A DNA stretch of 64,000 nt from Pistricoccus aurantiacus (lineage in GTDB: Bacteria > Pseudomonadota > Gammaproteobacteria > Pseudomonadales > Halomonadaceae): assembly GCF_042682565.1 (NCBI RefSeq), contig NZ_JBHUIC010000013.1; one strand, written 5' to 3'. Under the pieces are notes generated by a model. That model made no database searches. It saw only the letters and a program-made list of their open reading frames with translations, and had not been told where the DNA came from. Shown piece after piece: positions 1-7,902 of this stretch. The translations under genes and the position numbers were made by a program. Numbering within the stretch: the first letter of the stretch is position 1; each line of letters begins with the position of its first letter.

Positions 1-8
1 ACGGCCGG

Positions 9-1127
9 GTGAGTCGCTATCACAGCGTCTGGCTGCGGGAGAACGCCGCGGACGACAGCACCGTCAACCCGGCCACCCGAGAGCGCATTCTGGATCTCTC
101 GGCGCTCGGTGGATGGCCGTCCATCGCGGACGCGGCGCTGGACGAACAGGGGGCGCTTGTCGTCACCTTCGCGCCGGAGAATCGCACCCTGCGTTTTCAT
201 CCGGGTTGGCTGCGGGCCAACGACTATTCCAATATCGAGGCGCCGGACGCGCCCCTGGTGCCGGTGACCACCTGGACCGGCGAACAGATGGCGGAGCCGA
301 TCAGCCTGGACGCCGGCGGCTGGCTCTCTCATACAGACACCCATGCCGAAGACGATCCGCAATTCGAGGCGTTATTACAAGATGCCTTGAAAGCGGTGCT
401 CGGTTACGGCCTGGTGCGCCTGCGCAACCTGCCAACCGAGCCCGGCACCCTGGCGCGTATCGCCGAGCGCATCGGCCCCATGCGGGATACCAACTTCGGC
501 ACCCTGTTCGACGTCAAGGCCAAACCGGACCCGGACTCCAACGCCTACACCTCTATCGCCCTGCCCTTTCACGTGGATCTGCCCACCCGGGAATACCAGC
601 CTGGGCTGCAGTTCCTTCACTGCCTGGAGAACAGTGTCGAGGGCGGCCAGGCGGTGATGGCGGACGGTTTCGCCATCGCCGAGGCGCTGCGGGAAGAGCA
701 CCCAGAGGCCTTCGCCACCCTGACCCGAGTCAAGTGGTGCTACGCCAATACCGCCAAGGTGACGGACTACGTCTGGTTCGACCCGATGATCAAGCTCGAC
801 GACCAGGGGCGGCTGATCGAGGTGCGCATCGCCGACTTCCTGCGCGGCCCCTTGATGGCCCCCTTCGAGGATATCGAACCCGCCTATGACGCCCTGATGC
901 AACTGCAGCAGATGCTCAAGGAACCCCGCTTCGCCCAGCGCTTTACCTATCGCTCCGGCGACCTGGTGATCTTCGACAACCGCCGCCTGCTTCACGCCCG
1001 AGACGCCTTCGAAGGCAGCACCGGCCACCGCTGGCTGCAAGGCTGCTATATGGAACGGGACGAGATCCGCTCTCGGCTGCGCATGCTGTGGCGAGCCGAG
1101 CGCCGACGGCGGGGTCGAGGCGCTTGA
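9..1127 (+). CDS. Gamma-butyrobetaine hydroxylase-like Fe(II)/2-oxoglutarate dioxygenase, 5' end cut by window
   Basis: Cytoplasmic TauD/TfdA-superfamily oxygenase of the BBOX/TmpA type, which hydroxylates trimethylammonium substrates. The visible 372 residues contain a partial N-terminal DUF971-like domain and a catalytic jelly-roll: iron ligands H188 and D190 (in PFHVDLP), distal H329 (RRLLHARDAF) and a likely 2-oxoglutarate-binding R341. Alignment by eye with the paralogue at 4471 puts W8 here on W31 there, so about 23 N-terminal residues lie upstream of the window and the GTG at 9 is probably not the true start. The active-site context resembles human BBOX1 more than the paralogue does. 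Whether it acts on butyrobetaine, trimethyllysine or a phosphonate analogue cannot be told. The toxin-antitoxin patch separates it from the rest of the cluster. Confidence 0.85.
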   Translation: MSRYHSVWLRENAADDSTVNPATRERILDLSALGGWPSIADAALDEQGALVVTFAPENRTLRFHPGWLRANDYSNIEAPDAPLVPVTTWTGEQMAEPISLDAGGWLSHTDTHAEDDPQFEALLQDALKAVLGYGLVRLRNLPTEPGTLARIAERIGPMRDTNFGTLFDVKAKPDPDSNAYTSIALPFHVDLPTREYQPGLQFLHCLENSVEGGQAVMADGFAIAEALREEHPEAFATLTRVKWCYANTAKVTDYVWFDPMIKLDDQGRLIEVRIADFLRGPLMAPFEDIEPAYDALMQLQQMLKEPRFAQRFTYRSGDLVIFDNRRLLHARDAFEGSTGHRWLQGCYMERDEIRSRLRMLWRAERRRRGRGA

Positions 1128-1248
1128 AGACAAGGATCGGGAAGCGCCGGTCGCGTCCTGATGGATTGGCGTCGGCTCGGCCGGCGCTAGTACTATGCTT
1201 GTAAGCGCCCTTGCAAGTGTGTATTTTTATACACATAGCGAATGGGCG

Positions 1249-1446
1249 ATGATGAAACGATACAGCAGTCGAGAATTGATCAAAATGCTCAAGGCTGACG
1301 GCTGGGAGTCGGTCGCGGTTGCCGGCTCGCATCATCAGTTCAAGCATCCCGACAAACCCGGCCGCGTCACCGTCCCCCATCCTAGAAAAGACCTGCCCAC
1401 GCCGACGATTTGCAGTATCTTCCGCCAGGCCGGCTGGCAGCAATAG
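1249..1446 (+). CDS. hicA: HicA-type mRNA interferase toxin
   Basis: Sixty-five-residue toxin of the HicA family (double-stranded-RNA-binding fold), expected to cleave mRNA and be neutralised by HicB. The family pattern is plain: YSSRELIKMLKADGW at the N-terminus, the catalytic-histidine segment GSHHQFKHP, and a C-terminal VTVPHP segment. The frame is open back to 1195, but the ATG at 1249 (a second ATG follows at 1252) gives the usual length of about 60 residues and removes a non-homologous leader. It lies 9 bp upstream of hicB in the usual toxin-first order. Confidence 0.88.
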   Translation: MMKRYSSRELIKMLKADGWESVAVAGSHHQFKHPDKPGRVTVPHPRKDLPTPTICSIFRQAGWQQ

Positions 1447-1455
1447 GAGGTCCCC

Positions 1456-1854
1456 ATGGCGCACTATATTGCTCTGCTGCATCATGAAGACGATGCCTAT
1501 GGCGTCATCTTTCCCGACTTCCCCGGCTGTGTCAGCGCCGGCGACAGCTTTGAAGACGCTCTTCGCATGGGCACCGAAGCATTGGCCTTTCATGTGGCCG
1601 GCATGCAAGAAGACGGTGAGGCGATTCCCGCCCCACGTAGCCTGGAGCAGATCAAGGCCACCGGTGACGATTGGATCGAATGGGATAACGCTCTGGTCAC
1701 CCTGATACCGCTGCTGCCCCCGCCGGATATCTCCGAGCGCGTCAATGTCACTCTGCCCAAACGGTTGCTGGTCCAGATCGACGCCATTTCACGTAACCGC
1801 TCCGGCTTTCTCGCCCAGGCCGCCGCCGAGGCGCTGCGCCAGCGGAGTTCGTGA
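1456..1854 (+). CDS. hicB: HicB-family antitoxin
   Basis: Antitoxin partner of the preceding hicA. Residues 1-60 form the degenerate RNase-H-like HicB fold, with the typical YGVIFPDFPGCVSAGDSFEDA segment split over the strand and helix. The C-terminal part (about residues 95-130, VNVTLPKRLLVQIDAISRN) looks like a ribbon-helix-helix DNA-binding domain, so the protein probably also autorepresses the operon. A strong ribosome-binding site (AGGAGG, 1446-1451) precedes the ATG. Length of 132 residues is normal for RHH-type HicB proteins, and the pair appears intact. Confidence 0.88.
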   Translation: MAHYIALLHHEDDAYGVIFPDFPGCVSAGDSFEDALRMGTEALAFHVAGMQEDGEAIPAPRSLEQIKATGDDWIEWDNALVTLIPLLPPPDISERVNVTLPKRLLVQIDAISRNRSGFLAQAAAEALRQRSS

Positions 1855-1889
1855 AAAGCTATATCCATCCTCAAGGCCGCCAGCGTAGC

Positions 1890-2150
1890 GGGTGCGTATC
1901 ACGCAGCACGCCGGCCTCGTCCCAGTCCGCCCAGCCGCTTGATGGCGCTGCTCGGTCAGTGCCGAGAAGAGGTTTTTATCGGCGCGTACCGTAAAATGCT
2001 CAGGGCGCTCTACCGGATCAAAATTTTCGCGTAAAGATCAGCGACCTCGACTTGGTGGCCTTCACCTTCAAGTGTCTCAACTGCGACCTTCTTGAGCGCG
2101 GCGTTGAAGGAATGAGGTTCGGGGTGGCAATACACAATCAGGACTTGCAT
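1890..2150 (-). pseudogene. Remnant of flavodoxin-fold NAD(P)H:quinone oxidoreductase
   Basis: Read from the ATG at 2150 the frame gives MQVLIVYCHPEPHSFNAAL, the phosphate-loop start of MdaB/KefF-type quinone reductases, through VEVADLYA. A frameshift near 2030 then brings a premature stop; restoring one base continues as ENFDPVERPEHF, which fits the family. Homology fades after about 30 more residues and the rest of the roughly 200-residue protein is missing. A different short tail (ADWDEAGVLRDTHPLRWRP, stop near 1876) follows in another frame and may be a second unrelated relic. It faces the convergent hicB, consistent with repeated insertion and decay here. Confidence 0.7.
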
Positions 2151-2420
2151 GGAACATCTCCGTATCAGCTGGTTTTGATACGCTACTCTTTGCATTCGCA
2201 AACAAGAATTCCCGATAATCGCAAACCTCATTTGCATTATTGAAAAATCAATGACCGAACTTACGACTCACTGGAATGACCTGCCGTTGGTGCAAGCTAT
2301 CGATGCGCGGAGTGCGATGCTATTGGGAGAACACTCTTGATAGTGACTAAATGTTGAGTTCCATTATGGAACCCCACGCTCTATGCTGTTTCAAAGGCAA
2401 TGACTTGGGAGGGCCTGGAT

Positions 2421-2780
2421 ATGGCACAGACGGTCAAGCTTAGTGATAACGAGCTGCTGGAAGCAGCCAAGATCAAGAAGGATCACTTTTCTCGCTCATT
2501 GAATGGCCAGATCGAATACTGGGCACGGCTGGGCAGGTTCGTGGAAGAATCCGGCCTCTTCGATCTGCACAAGGTGAATCTGGCATTTCAGGGCAAGATT
2601 CCAGTGGATGACCTGGCGCCCGAGGAACAGCACGCCCACGCCCAGCTGTTGTGGCAGAGTCTGGAAGAGCTGGACGGCTCGGATGAAGGCGTTCTACACG
2701 AGATCGAACAGGCCGGAGCAACTGCTCACGGCCTCAACAAACAAGGCGATCTCGAGGAAACAGGCCACGACCACGGATGA
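2421..2780 (+). CDS. ParD-like type II antitoxin
   Basis: 119-residue protein resembling the ParD-like antitoxin family that pairs with zeta-type toxins. Its N-terminus (VKLSDNELLEAAKIKKDHF followed by RSLNGQIEYWARLGR) looks like a ribbon-helix-helix DNA-binding segment; the rest is acidic, as in toxin-neutralising tails. The ATG at 2421 is chosen over one seven codons upstream because GGGAGG at 2407-2412 is well placed for it. It overlaps the toxin gene by 4 bp (ATGA), the usual translational coupling. Since the toxin is broken, this antitoxin is probably an orphan. Confidence 0.7.
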   Translation: MAQTVKLSDNELLEAAKIKKDHFSRSLNGQIEYWARLGRFVEESGLFDLHKVNLAFQGKIPVDDLAPEEQHAHAQLLWQSLEELDGSDEGVLHEIEQAGATAHGLNKQGDLEETGHDHG

Positions 2781-3309
2781 ATCAACGATCTCCCCCTATC
2801 CTCCACCTCCTGGTGGGGGTCAACGGCGCGGGCAAGACGACGTTTTATTATCACCAGATCAAGCCCCGCGCCAAGGTAGCGTTCATCAACGCCGATGAGA
2901 TGCAGAAACAGCGCTGGCCGGATGAAACAGCTAATCCACAACGCTCTTACGAAGCGGCGAGTATTGCCGAGAAGCAGCGCGCAAAGCTCATCAAGCAAGG
3001 GAAATCCTTTGCCACCGAAACGGTTTTTTCTCACCCTTCCAAACTGGAGTTGATTCGCGACGCGCAGCGAAGCGGTTTCATGGTAGTGCTGTACCACATC
3101 CACGTAGCCACCCCCGAACTCGCAAGAAAGCCGTGCAGCTAGCGGATCGAACCCTGGTGTTCGACAACTCGACACTGGGAAGGTCGCACCGCCACCTGAT
3201 GACGCTGGAGCAGGGTAGCATCATTAACCTGAAGCGCGACTTGCCGGAATGGACGTATCAGCAGTACGGCCGCGAGATAAAGGCTTACCGGCGCTGCCTG
3301 TCCCGATGA
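2777..3309 (+). pseudogene. Zeta-type toxin (UDP-sugar kinase fold), disrupted
   Basis: The frame from 2777 encodes a zeta-toxin N-terminus with a P-loop (GVNGAGKTTFYY, about residues 13-24), INADEM and the FATETVFSHPSK segment. At about residue 115 (VATPELARKPC) it hits a stop at 3142. The +1-shifted frame from about 3129 continues with the family C-terminus (KKAVQLADRTLVFDNST) to a TGA at 3309. Intact relatives have roughly 25-30 residues between PELA and the KAVQLAD block, so an internal deletion that also changed the frame best explains the sequence. Any product would lack the loop and helix in the middle of the toxin. Confidence 0.75.
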
Positions 3310-3358
3310 CCATCCAATACTCTCGTTACATGACTTACCCCAGCCCCCGCCCCACGAT

Positions 3359-4366
3359 TTATCCCAACCCCCGCTCCGCGGTCGCGCTAGGCCGTTCGCC
3401 GAAGCGTGCCTGATAGGCGCGGGAGAAGTGCGCCAGGTGAGTGAAGCCGGTGGCCAGGGCCGCTTCGGTGACCTGGCAGCGGCTGTCGGTGAGGATGCGC
3501 CGGGCCTGATCCAGACGCATGCCGAGATAACATTGCTTGGGAGTCTCATTGAGCTGGGCCTGGAACTGGCGGGTCAGCTGGCGCTGGGACTGCCCCACCA
3601 GGCGGCAGATCTCGGGAATCGGCAGCGCCTGGCCGAGATGCGCCTCCATGATCGCCAGGGCGCTGGCCACCGCCCGGGGCAGATGCGCCAGACGCTCCCG
3701 GGGCTTGTGCAGCTCGCCTTCCGCGACGCGCTGGTGCACCAGCTGGCGGCTCACCGCCTCCGCCAGGGCCGGGCCGTAATCCTGTTCGATCCACTGCAGC
3801 ATCATGTCGATGCCCGCGGCGCCGCCGGAGCCGGTCGGGCAGGGCTGATCGAAGATGAAATCCGCCTGGCTGACCTCGATATGCGCGAACTCCTCTCGGA
3901 AGGCCGGCACGCTCTCCCAGTGCAGCGCCACCGGCTGCTGATCGAGTAGCCCCGCCCGAGCGAGGATAAAGGGGGCGGTATCCAACCCACCGACCCGCCC
4001 ACCGAAAGCCGTGATCTGACGCAGCACGGCGCGATCGCCGGCGGTCACCCTGGCCTCCGCCTCGTAGGAGGACACCACCATCAGCAGTTCGCTGCACTCC
4101 AGTGAGCTCAGCCGATCGTCCACCTCGATACGCACCCCGTTGCTGGCCACCACCGGCTCGCCGCTGCTCGACAGCAGGCGCCAGGCGAACAGCTCTCGCC
4201 CGAAACGATTGGCCACCCGCAGGGGCTCCAGCAGGCAGAACAGGGTCAGCATGGAGAACTTGGGCACCAGCCAGACATCCACGGTATGTTCCGCCTCTCC
4301 CGGCGCAGGCACCGGGGGTAAATCCGGGCGTGGATAGGGCCAAGGCTGGATGGTCGGCTCGGGCAT
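3359..4366 (-). CDS. GlxA-family AraC transcriptional regulator
   Basis: 335-residue regulator: an N-terminal class-I glutamine-amidotransferase-like sensor domain (about residues 28-200) and a C-terminal AraC/XylS DNA-binding domain with two helix-turn-helix motifs (about 240-330; IPEICRLVGQSQRQLTRQF and VTEAALATGFTHLAHFSRAY). The same architecture is found in GbdR, CdhR and related activators of betaine and carnitine catabolism. It is transcribed divergently from the dioxygenase operon starting at 4471, which it most likely controls. The inducer is unknown; a trimethylammonium compound is the obvious candidate by context. Confidence 0.85.
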   Translation of the reverse strand: MPEPTIQPWPYPRPDLPPVPAPGEAEHTVDVWLVPKFSMLTLFCLLEPLRVANRFGRELFAWRLLSSSGEPVVASNGVRIEVDDRLSSLECSELLMVVSSYEAEARVTAGDRAVLRQITAFGGRVGGLDTAPFILARAGLLDQQPVALHWESVPAFREEFAHIEVSQADFIFDQPCPTGSGGAAGIDMMLQWIEQDYGPALAEAVSRQLVHQRVAEGELHKPRERLAHLPRAVASALAIMEAHLGQALPIPEICRLVGQSQRQLTRQFQAQLNETPKQCYLGMRLDQARRILTDSRCQVTEAALATGFTHLAHFSRAYQARFGERPSATAERGLG

Positions 4367-4470
4367 GGCGAAAAAACACGCTTATATGGCGAAAATAATC
4401 AAAACTATTTCCCAGTATAGCACTAGGGTAAGGCGACACCGTGACATTGGCTTTGTAGGAGATTGCCGCC
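4367..4470. promoter_or_regulatory. Divergent promoter region of regulator and dioxygenase operon
   Basis: A 104-bp intergenic region between divergently transcribed genes, AT-rich compared with its surroundings (ATGGCGAAAATAATCAAAAC around 4386-4405). It must hold both promoters and probably the GlxA/AraC operator. No exact operator could be assigned. AGGAG at 4458-4462 is the ribosome-binding site for the gene at 4471. Confidence 0.5.
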
Positions 4471-5607
4471 ATGACCCTTTCCGTCACCCCTACGTTACAG
4501 GCTCAGGGACGCCGCCTGAAGCTGCGTACATCAGATCGCGAGCGCCAGTTCGCCGCCCTGTGGCTGCGGGAGCGTGCTCCGGACAGCGAGACCCTGGACC
4601 CCCGGACCGGCCAGCGGCTGATCGAGGCCGCCCAGCTGCCGCTGGATCTGACCATCGAAGACGTCAGGCCCGAGGCGGACCGGCTGCGGCTGCGCTTCAG
4701 CGACGGCCATGACACTACCTTCGACCTGAATACCCTGCTCGAGGCGGGTGAGGCCGTGCGCACGGATATTCCCACGGATCTGACGCTTTGGGATTCGCGC
4801 CTGGAGCGGCTTCCGGAGGCGGATTTCGCCGCGGCGCTGGAAAGCGACGAGCGGCTGCTGAAGATGCTGGAAGACCTTCACCGCTATGGCTTCGTGCGGG
4901 TGCGCGGCGTGCCTACCGAGGAAGACGGCATGCAGGCGCTGATCGATCGCATCGGCCCGCTGCGGCGCACCAACTGGGGCGGCATCGCCGACGTCAAGTC
5001 CGTGCCGCAGGCATACGACCTGACCATGACCCAGCGCGGCCTGGAGCCCCACACGGACAACCCCTATCGCGACCCGATTCCCGGCTATATCTGGCTGCAC
5101 TGCCTGACCAACGCCGCGGAAGGCGGCGACAGCACCTTGGTGGACGGCTTCCAGGCGGCCCGACGACTGCGGGAGGAAGCGCCGGAGGCTTATGATTGCC
5201 TGACCCGGCTTGCCACGGAATTCTTCTACACTGACGAAACGACTCGGCTAGCCGGCGAAGGGCCGCTGATCGAGCTCGACAGCCAGGGCCGGCTGCATCG
5301 GGTGCGCTTCTCCAACCGCACCGAGCGTATCCCCGCCCTTGATCCGGAAATGCTGGAGCGCTACTACGCCGCCCGGCAGCGCTTCCATGAGCTGATCACT
5401 TCCGACGAGTTGACCGTGCATCTCAAGCTCGACCCGGGGGAAATGCTGATCATGGACAACTACCGGCTGTTTCACGGCCGCACCGCCTTTCAGCTGGAAG
5501 GGGGCGTGCGCCACCTGCGCCAGGGCTACGTGGACCGGGACAGCACCGCCAGCCGCCGTCGGGTGCTGCAAGCGCAACGACAGACACAAGTACGGGAGAG
5601 CGCGTAA
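4471..5607 (+). CDS. Gamma-butyrobetaine hydroxylase/TmpA-like Fe(II)/2-oxoglutarate dioxygenase
   Basis: Full-length 378-residue relative of the first gene: an N-terminal DUF971-like domain (about residues 1-95) and a TauD-type catalytic domain with H194 and D196 (EPHTDNPYRDP), distal H335 (RLFHGRTAF) and R347/R350 for 2-oxoglutarate. Characterised members with this architecture are gamma-butyrobetaine hydroxylase and TmpA (2-trimethylaminoethylphosphonate hydroxylase), both annotated alike. Its stop overlaps the start of the HD-domain gene (TAATG), so the two are translationally coupled. That pairing recalls TmpA-TmpB, but the substrate is inferred from context only. Confidence 0.85.
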   Translation: MTLSVTPTLQAQGRRLKLRTSDRERQFAALWLRERAPDSETLDPRTGQRLIEAAQLPLDLTIEDVRPEADRLRLRFSDGHDTTFDLNTLLEAGEAVRTDIPTDLTLWDSRLERLPEADFAAALESDERLLKMLEDLHRYGFVRVRGVPTEEDGMQALIDRIGPLRRTNWGGIADVKSVPQAYDLTMTQRGLEPHTDNPYRDPIPGYIWLHCLTNAAEGGDSTLVDGFQAARRLREEAPEAYDCLTRLATEFFYTDETTRLAGEGPLIELDSQGRLHRVRFSNRTERIPALDPEMLERYYAARQRFHELITSDELTVHLKLDPGEMLIMDNYRLFHGRTAFQLEGGVRHLRQGYVDRDSTASRRRVLQAQRQTQVRESA

Positions 5608-6200
5608 TGGCACAGGCCACCTTCAAGCGTTTCGATGAAAGTCGCATCGAGGACTGGAAGATCATCGACGCCCACTTTCAGGCGTATCAGAACGACGCCA
5701 GCCGCCGGGTGCTCGAACACCTGTTGCGCCTCAAAGGCGACAACCACGGCTACCCGGTGGACCGCTTCGAGCACAGTCTGCAGACCGCCACTCGGGCCCT
5801 GCGGGACGGCGCCGACGAGGAAACCGTGGTCTGCGCCCTGCTTCACGATATCGGCGACGACCTGGCCCCGGCCAATCACGCGGAGATCGCCGCGGGGATT
5901 CTCGAGCCCTTCATCGACCCGCTCAACACCTGGATGATTCGTCACCACGAGCTGTTTCAGGGCTATCACTACCGCCACTTCTACGGCCTCGATCCGAAAG
6001 CGCGGGAGCAGTATCGGGATCATCCCGCCTATGCCCGCACGGTGCGCTTCTGCGACGACTGGGACCAGCGCTCCTTCGATCCGGACTACGACACCCTGCC
6101 CCTCGAGCACTTCGTTCCCATGGTGGAGCGCATCATGAGCCGCGTGCCCTTTGGCGAGGCGCCGACGCTCGTTGATTCACCGGCGGGGGAGAGCGCATGA
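5607..6200 (+). CDS. HD-domain metalloprotein, possible diiron oxygenase (TmpB/PhnZ-like context)
   Basis: 197-residue HD-superfamily protein. Metal-ligand candidates are H56 (RFEHSLQTA), H80-D81 (CALLHDIGD), H113/H114 (IRHHELFQGYHY) and an aspartate near 150-153 (CDDWDQ). PhnZ and TmpB, which cleave C-P bonds of hydroxylated phosphonates, share this fold, and TmpB works directly after a GBBH-like hydroxylase as here. However, PhnZ has a Tyr-x-x-Glu placed 10 and 7 residues before its first metal histidine. Here the equivalent stretch reads Y49-P-V-D52, 7 and 4 residues before H56. It therefore belongs to a different HD clade, and phosphohydrolase or oxygenase activity are both possible. Coupled by overlaps to both neighbours. 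Confidence 0.7.
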   Translation: MAQATFKRFDESRIEDWKIIDAHFQAYQNDASRRVLEHLLRLKGDNHGYPVDRFEHSLQTATRALRDGADEETVVCALLHDIGDDLAPANHAEIAAGILEPFIDPLNTWMIRHHELFQGYHYRHFYGLDPKAREQYRDHPAYARTVRFCDDWDQRSFDPDYDTLPLEHFVPMVERIMSRVPFGEAPTLVDSPAGESA

Positions 6201-7777
6201 CCACGTGTGCCCAGCGCCTGCTCGACCTGCTGGAAGCCTACGGGGTCGATACCCTGTTCGGCATTCCCGGGGTGCACACCATCGAGCTGTATCGCGGCCT
6301 CGAAGGCCGCAGGCTGCGTCATGTCACCCCGCGCCACGAGCAGGGCGCCGGTTTCATGGCGGACGGCCACGCCCGTTCCACCGGCAAGCCCGCCGCCTGC
6401 TTCATCATCACCGGCCCGGGCATGACCAATATCGCCACCGCCATGGCCCAGGCGTTGGCGGACTCCATTCCCATGCTGGTGGTTTCCGGGGTCAATCGCC
6501 GGGACACCCTGGGCCGGGGCCAGGGCCGGCTGCATGAATTGCCCAATCAGCAGCAGACCCTCTCCGGGGTCAGCGTGTTCAGCCATACCCTGCTCGACGC
6601 GAATTCCCTGGACGAAGTGATGGCTCGCGCCTTCGCGGTGTTCCAGAGCGCCCGCCCAGGGCCGGTGCATATCGAGATACCGCTGGACGTGATGCCGCAA
6701 GAAATCGATGACACGCCGATCCGGGTGCCGCGCTTCTATCCTCCCGGCGCCTCCATCGAGGCCCTGGAAGAGGCCGCGGCCTGGCTGACGCAAGCAGAGC
6801 GGCCCCTGGTGCTGCTGGGCGGCGGCTGCGCGGACGCCGCGGACAGCGCCCGCGCCCTGGTGGAGCGTCTGGACGCGCCGGCCATGACCACCATCAACGC
6901 TCGCGGCGTGCTGGGCGAAGGCCATCCGCTGGATCTGGGTAACGTCTCCAGCCTGCCTGCAGGGCGGAAGTTGGCCGCCGAAGCAGATGTGGTGCTGGCG
7001 CTGGGCACCGAACTTGGTGAAACCGACTATGACCTGGTGGGGGACGAAGGCTTCCGGCTCGACGGTCGGCTGATTCGGGTGGATATCGACCCCCACCAGT
7101 TGACCGCCAATCGGCTGCCGGATCTCGCTCTGCTGGGCGATGTCGGCGAAGTCATGGCGGGGCTCGTCGAACGCCTGCCGAAAGCCGAGCGCGACGGCGC
7201 CACCCGAGCCGATAAGGTGCGCGGCGCCTTGGCAGTCCGCGAGCGCCCGGACGTCGCTCCCTACGCGGACTGGCTCGACGCCCTGCGCCGGGCGCTGCCG
7301 GAGGCGACCATCGTCGGCGATTCCACCGGGCCGGTATATGCAGGCAATTTCCTGATCGAGATGCCCGCCCCCCGGCGCTGGTTCAACGCCGCCACCGGCT
7401 ACGGCACCCTGGGCTACGCCTTGCCCGCGGCGGTCGGCGCCGCGCTTGCGATTCCGGAGCGTCCGGTAATCGCCCTGGTCGGCGACGGCGGCCTGCTGTT
7501 CACTCTGAGCGAGCTGGCCACCGCGCGAGACGCGGAACTGCCTCTTGCGGTGGTGATCTGGAACAACCAGGGCTATGGTGAGATTCGCCGCTACATGGAT
7601 GGCAGCGACGTGACCCGCTGCGGCGTCGAGCTTGTCGCGCCGAAGTTTGCAGCCCTGGCGGAAGGCTTCGACTGCGGTTATCAGCATGTGGAGACGCCGA
7701 ATGCTCTGGCGGAAGCGCTTCAGGCATCGCAACGAATTTCCAGACCCACGCTGATCGAAATCACCGCCAAGGATTGA
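6197..7777 (+). CDS. Thiamine-diphosphate-dependent enzyme, acetolactate synthase/2-oxoacid decarboxylase family
   Basis: 526-residue ThDP enzyme with the three-domain layout of acetolactate synthase and related decarboxylases. It shows the cofactor-activating glutamate E48 (PRHEQGAGFMADG), a central Rossmann-like domain (about 190-335) and the ThDP/Mg2+ motif GDGG at about 428-431 ending in NNQ at about 456-458. It most resembles proteins labelled 5-guanidino-2-oxopentanoate decarboxylase or acetolactate-synthase-like, not a true IlvB: no small subunit is nearby. It starts inside the stop of the HD gene (ATGA), so it should act in the same pathway, perhaps on a 2-oxoacid formed by the dioxygenase/HD pair. 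Substrate unknown. Confidence 0.75.
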   Translation: MTTCAQRLLDLLEAYGVDTLFGIPGVHTIELYRGLEGRRLRHVTPRHEQGAGFMADGHARSTGKPAACFIITGPGMTNIATAMAQALADSIPMLVVSGVNRRDTLGRGQGRLHELPNQQQTLSGVSVFSHTLLDANSLDEVMARAFAVFQSARPGPVHIEIPLDVMPQEIDDTPIRVPRFYPPGASIEALEEAAAWLTQAERPLVLLGGGCADAADSARALVERLDAPAMTTINARGVLGEGHPLDLGNVSSLPAGRKLAAEADVVLALGTELGETDYDLVGDEGFRLDGRLIRVDIDPHQLTANRLPDLALLGDVGEVMAGLVERLPKAERDGATRADKVRGALAVRERPDVAPYADWLDALRRALPEATIVGDSTGPVYAGNFLIEMPAPRRWFNAATGYGTLGYALPAAVGAALAIPERPVIALVGDGGLLFTLSELATARDAELPLAVVIWNNQGYGEIRRYMDGSDVTRCGVELVAPKFAALAEGFDCGYQHVETPNALAEALQASQRISRPTLIEITAKD

Positions 7778-7902
7778 GTCACTCCGTTTTTCTTTCACTC
7801 TGTCGCCGAGACCCATTCACAGAAACTCTCCCACCGAGAGGTGGCAAGGCGCTGTCGATTGGCTATATCGCCAGCGCTTGACACAACAACCGAGGAAACC
7901 TC

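Noticed and set aside
5607..6200. Naming the HD gene tmpB outright
   Set aside because: Context fits, but the Tyr-x-x-Glu spacing of PhnZ is not kept, so the reaction is not established.
6086..7816. 576-codon open frame antisense to the ThDP gene
   Set aside because: High-GC shadow: the plus-strand frame has all ThDP motifs and fits its operon, while the antisense product resembles nothing.
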